A stretch of 64,000 bases of DNA from G963676095 sp963676095 (GTDB lineage Bacteria; Bacteroidota; Bacteroidia; Bacteroidales; Prolixibacteraceae): positions 3,162,001-3,226,000 of the forward strand of contig OY781040.1 in assembly GCA_963676095.1 (NCBI GenBank). The letters are read 5' to 3'. The notes under the pieces are model-generated. The model saw only the letters and a list, made by a program, of their open reading frames with translations. It searched no databases and had not been told where the DNA came from. Both the position numbers and the translations under genes were made by a program. Shown piece after piece: positions 63,719 to 64,000 of this stretch (position 1 is its first letter; each line of letters starts with the position of its first letter).

Positions 63719-64000
63719 TTATTCCTCTGTCAAACAAGCTGAAAGTACATGGCCGTCTTCTGCATGCCGGAGTTGCTGGCTGGTTTGTTCGTCTTTCAGG
63801 TCGACCCCTGAGAGTTTCCTTCTGAAGGATTCTTCGATCAGGTAGAGAAGTTTAAAGCAGGCTGAAGGGTAAGAAAGCCCGTTACGGCGGACATTTGAGA
63901 TACAATTTCTCCGTTCGTCGGTGGTTCCTGTTTTTGGATGATAAGTCAGGTAAATACCAAGACTGTCGGGTGACTTAAGGCCTGGCCGTTCGCCGATAAA
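63719..64000 (-). CDS. eutC: Ethanolamine ammonia-lyase small subunit, C-terminal part
   Basis: The minus strand is open from the right edge to TAA at 63719 (93 codons). It reads FIGERPGLKSPDSLGIYLTY, then HPKTGTTDERRNCISNVR, NGLSYPSACFKLLYLIEESF and RRKLSGVDLKDE. GERPGLxSPDSLGxYLTY and RNCISN are strongly conserved EutC motifs near the B12-binding end. EutBC converts ethanolamine to acetaldehyde and ammonia with adenosylcobalamin. The rest of the gene, and presumably eutB, lie outside the window. Confidence 0.92.
   Translation of the reverse strand, partial: FIGERPGLKSPDSLGIYLTYHPKTGTTDERRNCISNVRRNGLSYPSACFKLLYLIEESFRRKLSGVDLKDEQTSQQLRHAEDGHVLSACLTEE

Overview
The window comes from a Bacteroidota chromosome, probably Bacteroidales. 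The signs are a hybrid two-component regulator, a SusC/SusD pair, ECF sigma/FecR signalling, Bacteroidota-type -7 promoter elements (TAnnTTTG), lipoproteins, and IS66, IS91 and IS1380 mobile elements. The genus cannot be named from the sequence alone.

Region 1 (1-16.8 kb) is a catabolic locus for host-type amino-sugar glycans. It holds a GH29 fucosidase (cut by the left edge), a hybrid two-component regulator, a LacI-family regulator, an N-acetylhexosamine 1-kinase (NahK-like), GH35 beta-galactosidase, GH20 beta-hexosaminidase, GH109-type alpha-N-acetylgalactosaminidase, an MFS sugar permease and a ROK sugar kinase. Together they could strip fucose, galactose, GlcNAc and GalNAc from mucin O-glycan or glycolipid-like chains, import the sugars and phosphorylate them. 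The two outward promoters (GH29 and GH35) share a LacI-like palindrome at the expected transcription start.

Region 2 (17.1-25.9 kb) is a genomic graveyard ending at a tRNA-Leu(CAA). It has a six-bladed propeller lipoprotein, an AT-rich orphan, three 22/23-bp strictly periodic degenerate repeat arrays, an IS91-family transposase tail, an IS66 element that truncates a small gene and abuts an IS1380 end, an ECF sigma factor whose downstream partner is destroyed by that IS1380 end, a frameshifted TIR-domain gene and a decayed short-chain dehydrogenase.

Region 3 (26.0-34.4 kb) has an outer-membrane barrel protein, then an ECF sigma-FecR pair followed by three unusual exported proteins: STN plus two retropepsin motifs plus PDZ; STN plus carboxypeptidase-regulatory-like plus a large C-terminal domain; and macroglobulin-like plus a TonB-plug domain with no barrel. 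No TonB-dependent receptor is present. An 11-copy 8-bp microsatellite lies between the first two. This is my best candidate for an undescribed system.

Region 4 (34.5-53.1 kb) looks like a murein or amino-sugar salvage locus. MurQ etherase and a BadF-type amino-sugar kinase lie on the minus strand. On the plus strand are a GH9-polysaccharide deacetylase fusion, a transglutaminase-like lipoprotein, an SSS symporter (MurT-like), a NagX/HGSNAT-like membrane protein, a GH3(NagZ-like)-beta-lactamase fusion, SusC, SusD and a lipoprotein.

Region 5 (53.6-64 kb) has a second propeller gene, cut just after its signal peptide by a 1.73-kb IS1380 element with a TTAA duplication. That IS is itself cut in its transposase by a three-recombinase RIT element. 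Then follow decayed 3' copies of the propeller and phosphoesterase genes, an intact metallophosphoesterase-PQQ propeller protein, a DUF6624-like protein, and the C-terminal end of eutC on the minus strand at the right edge.
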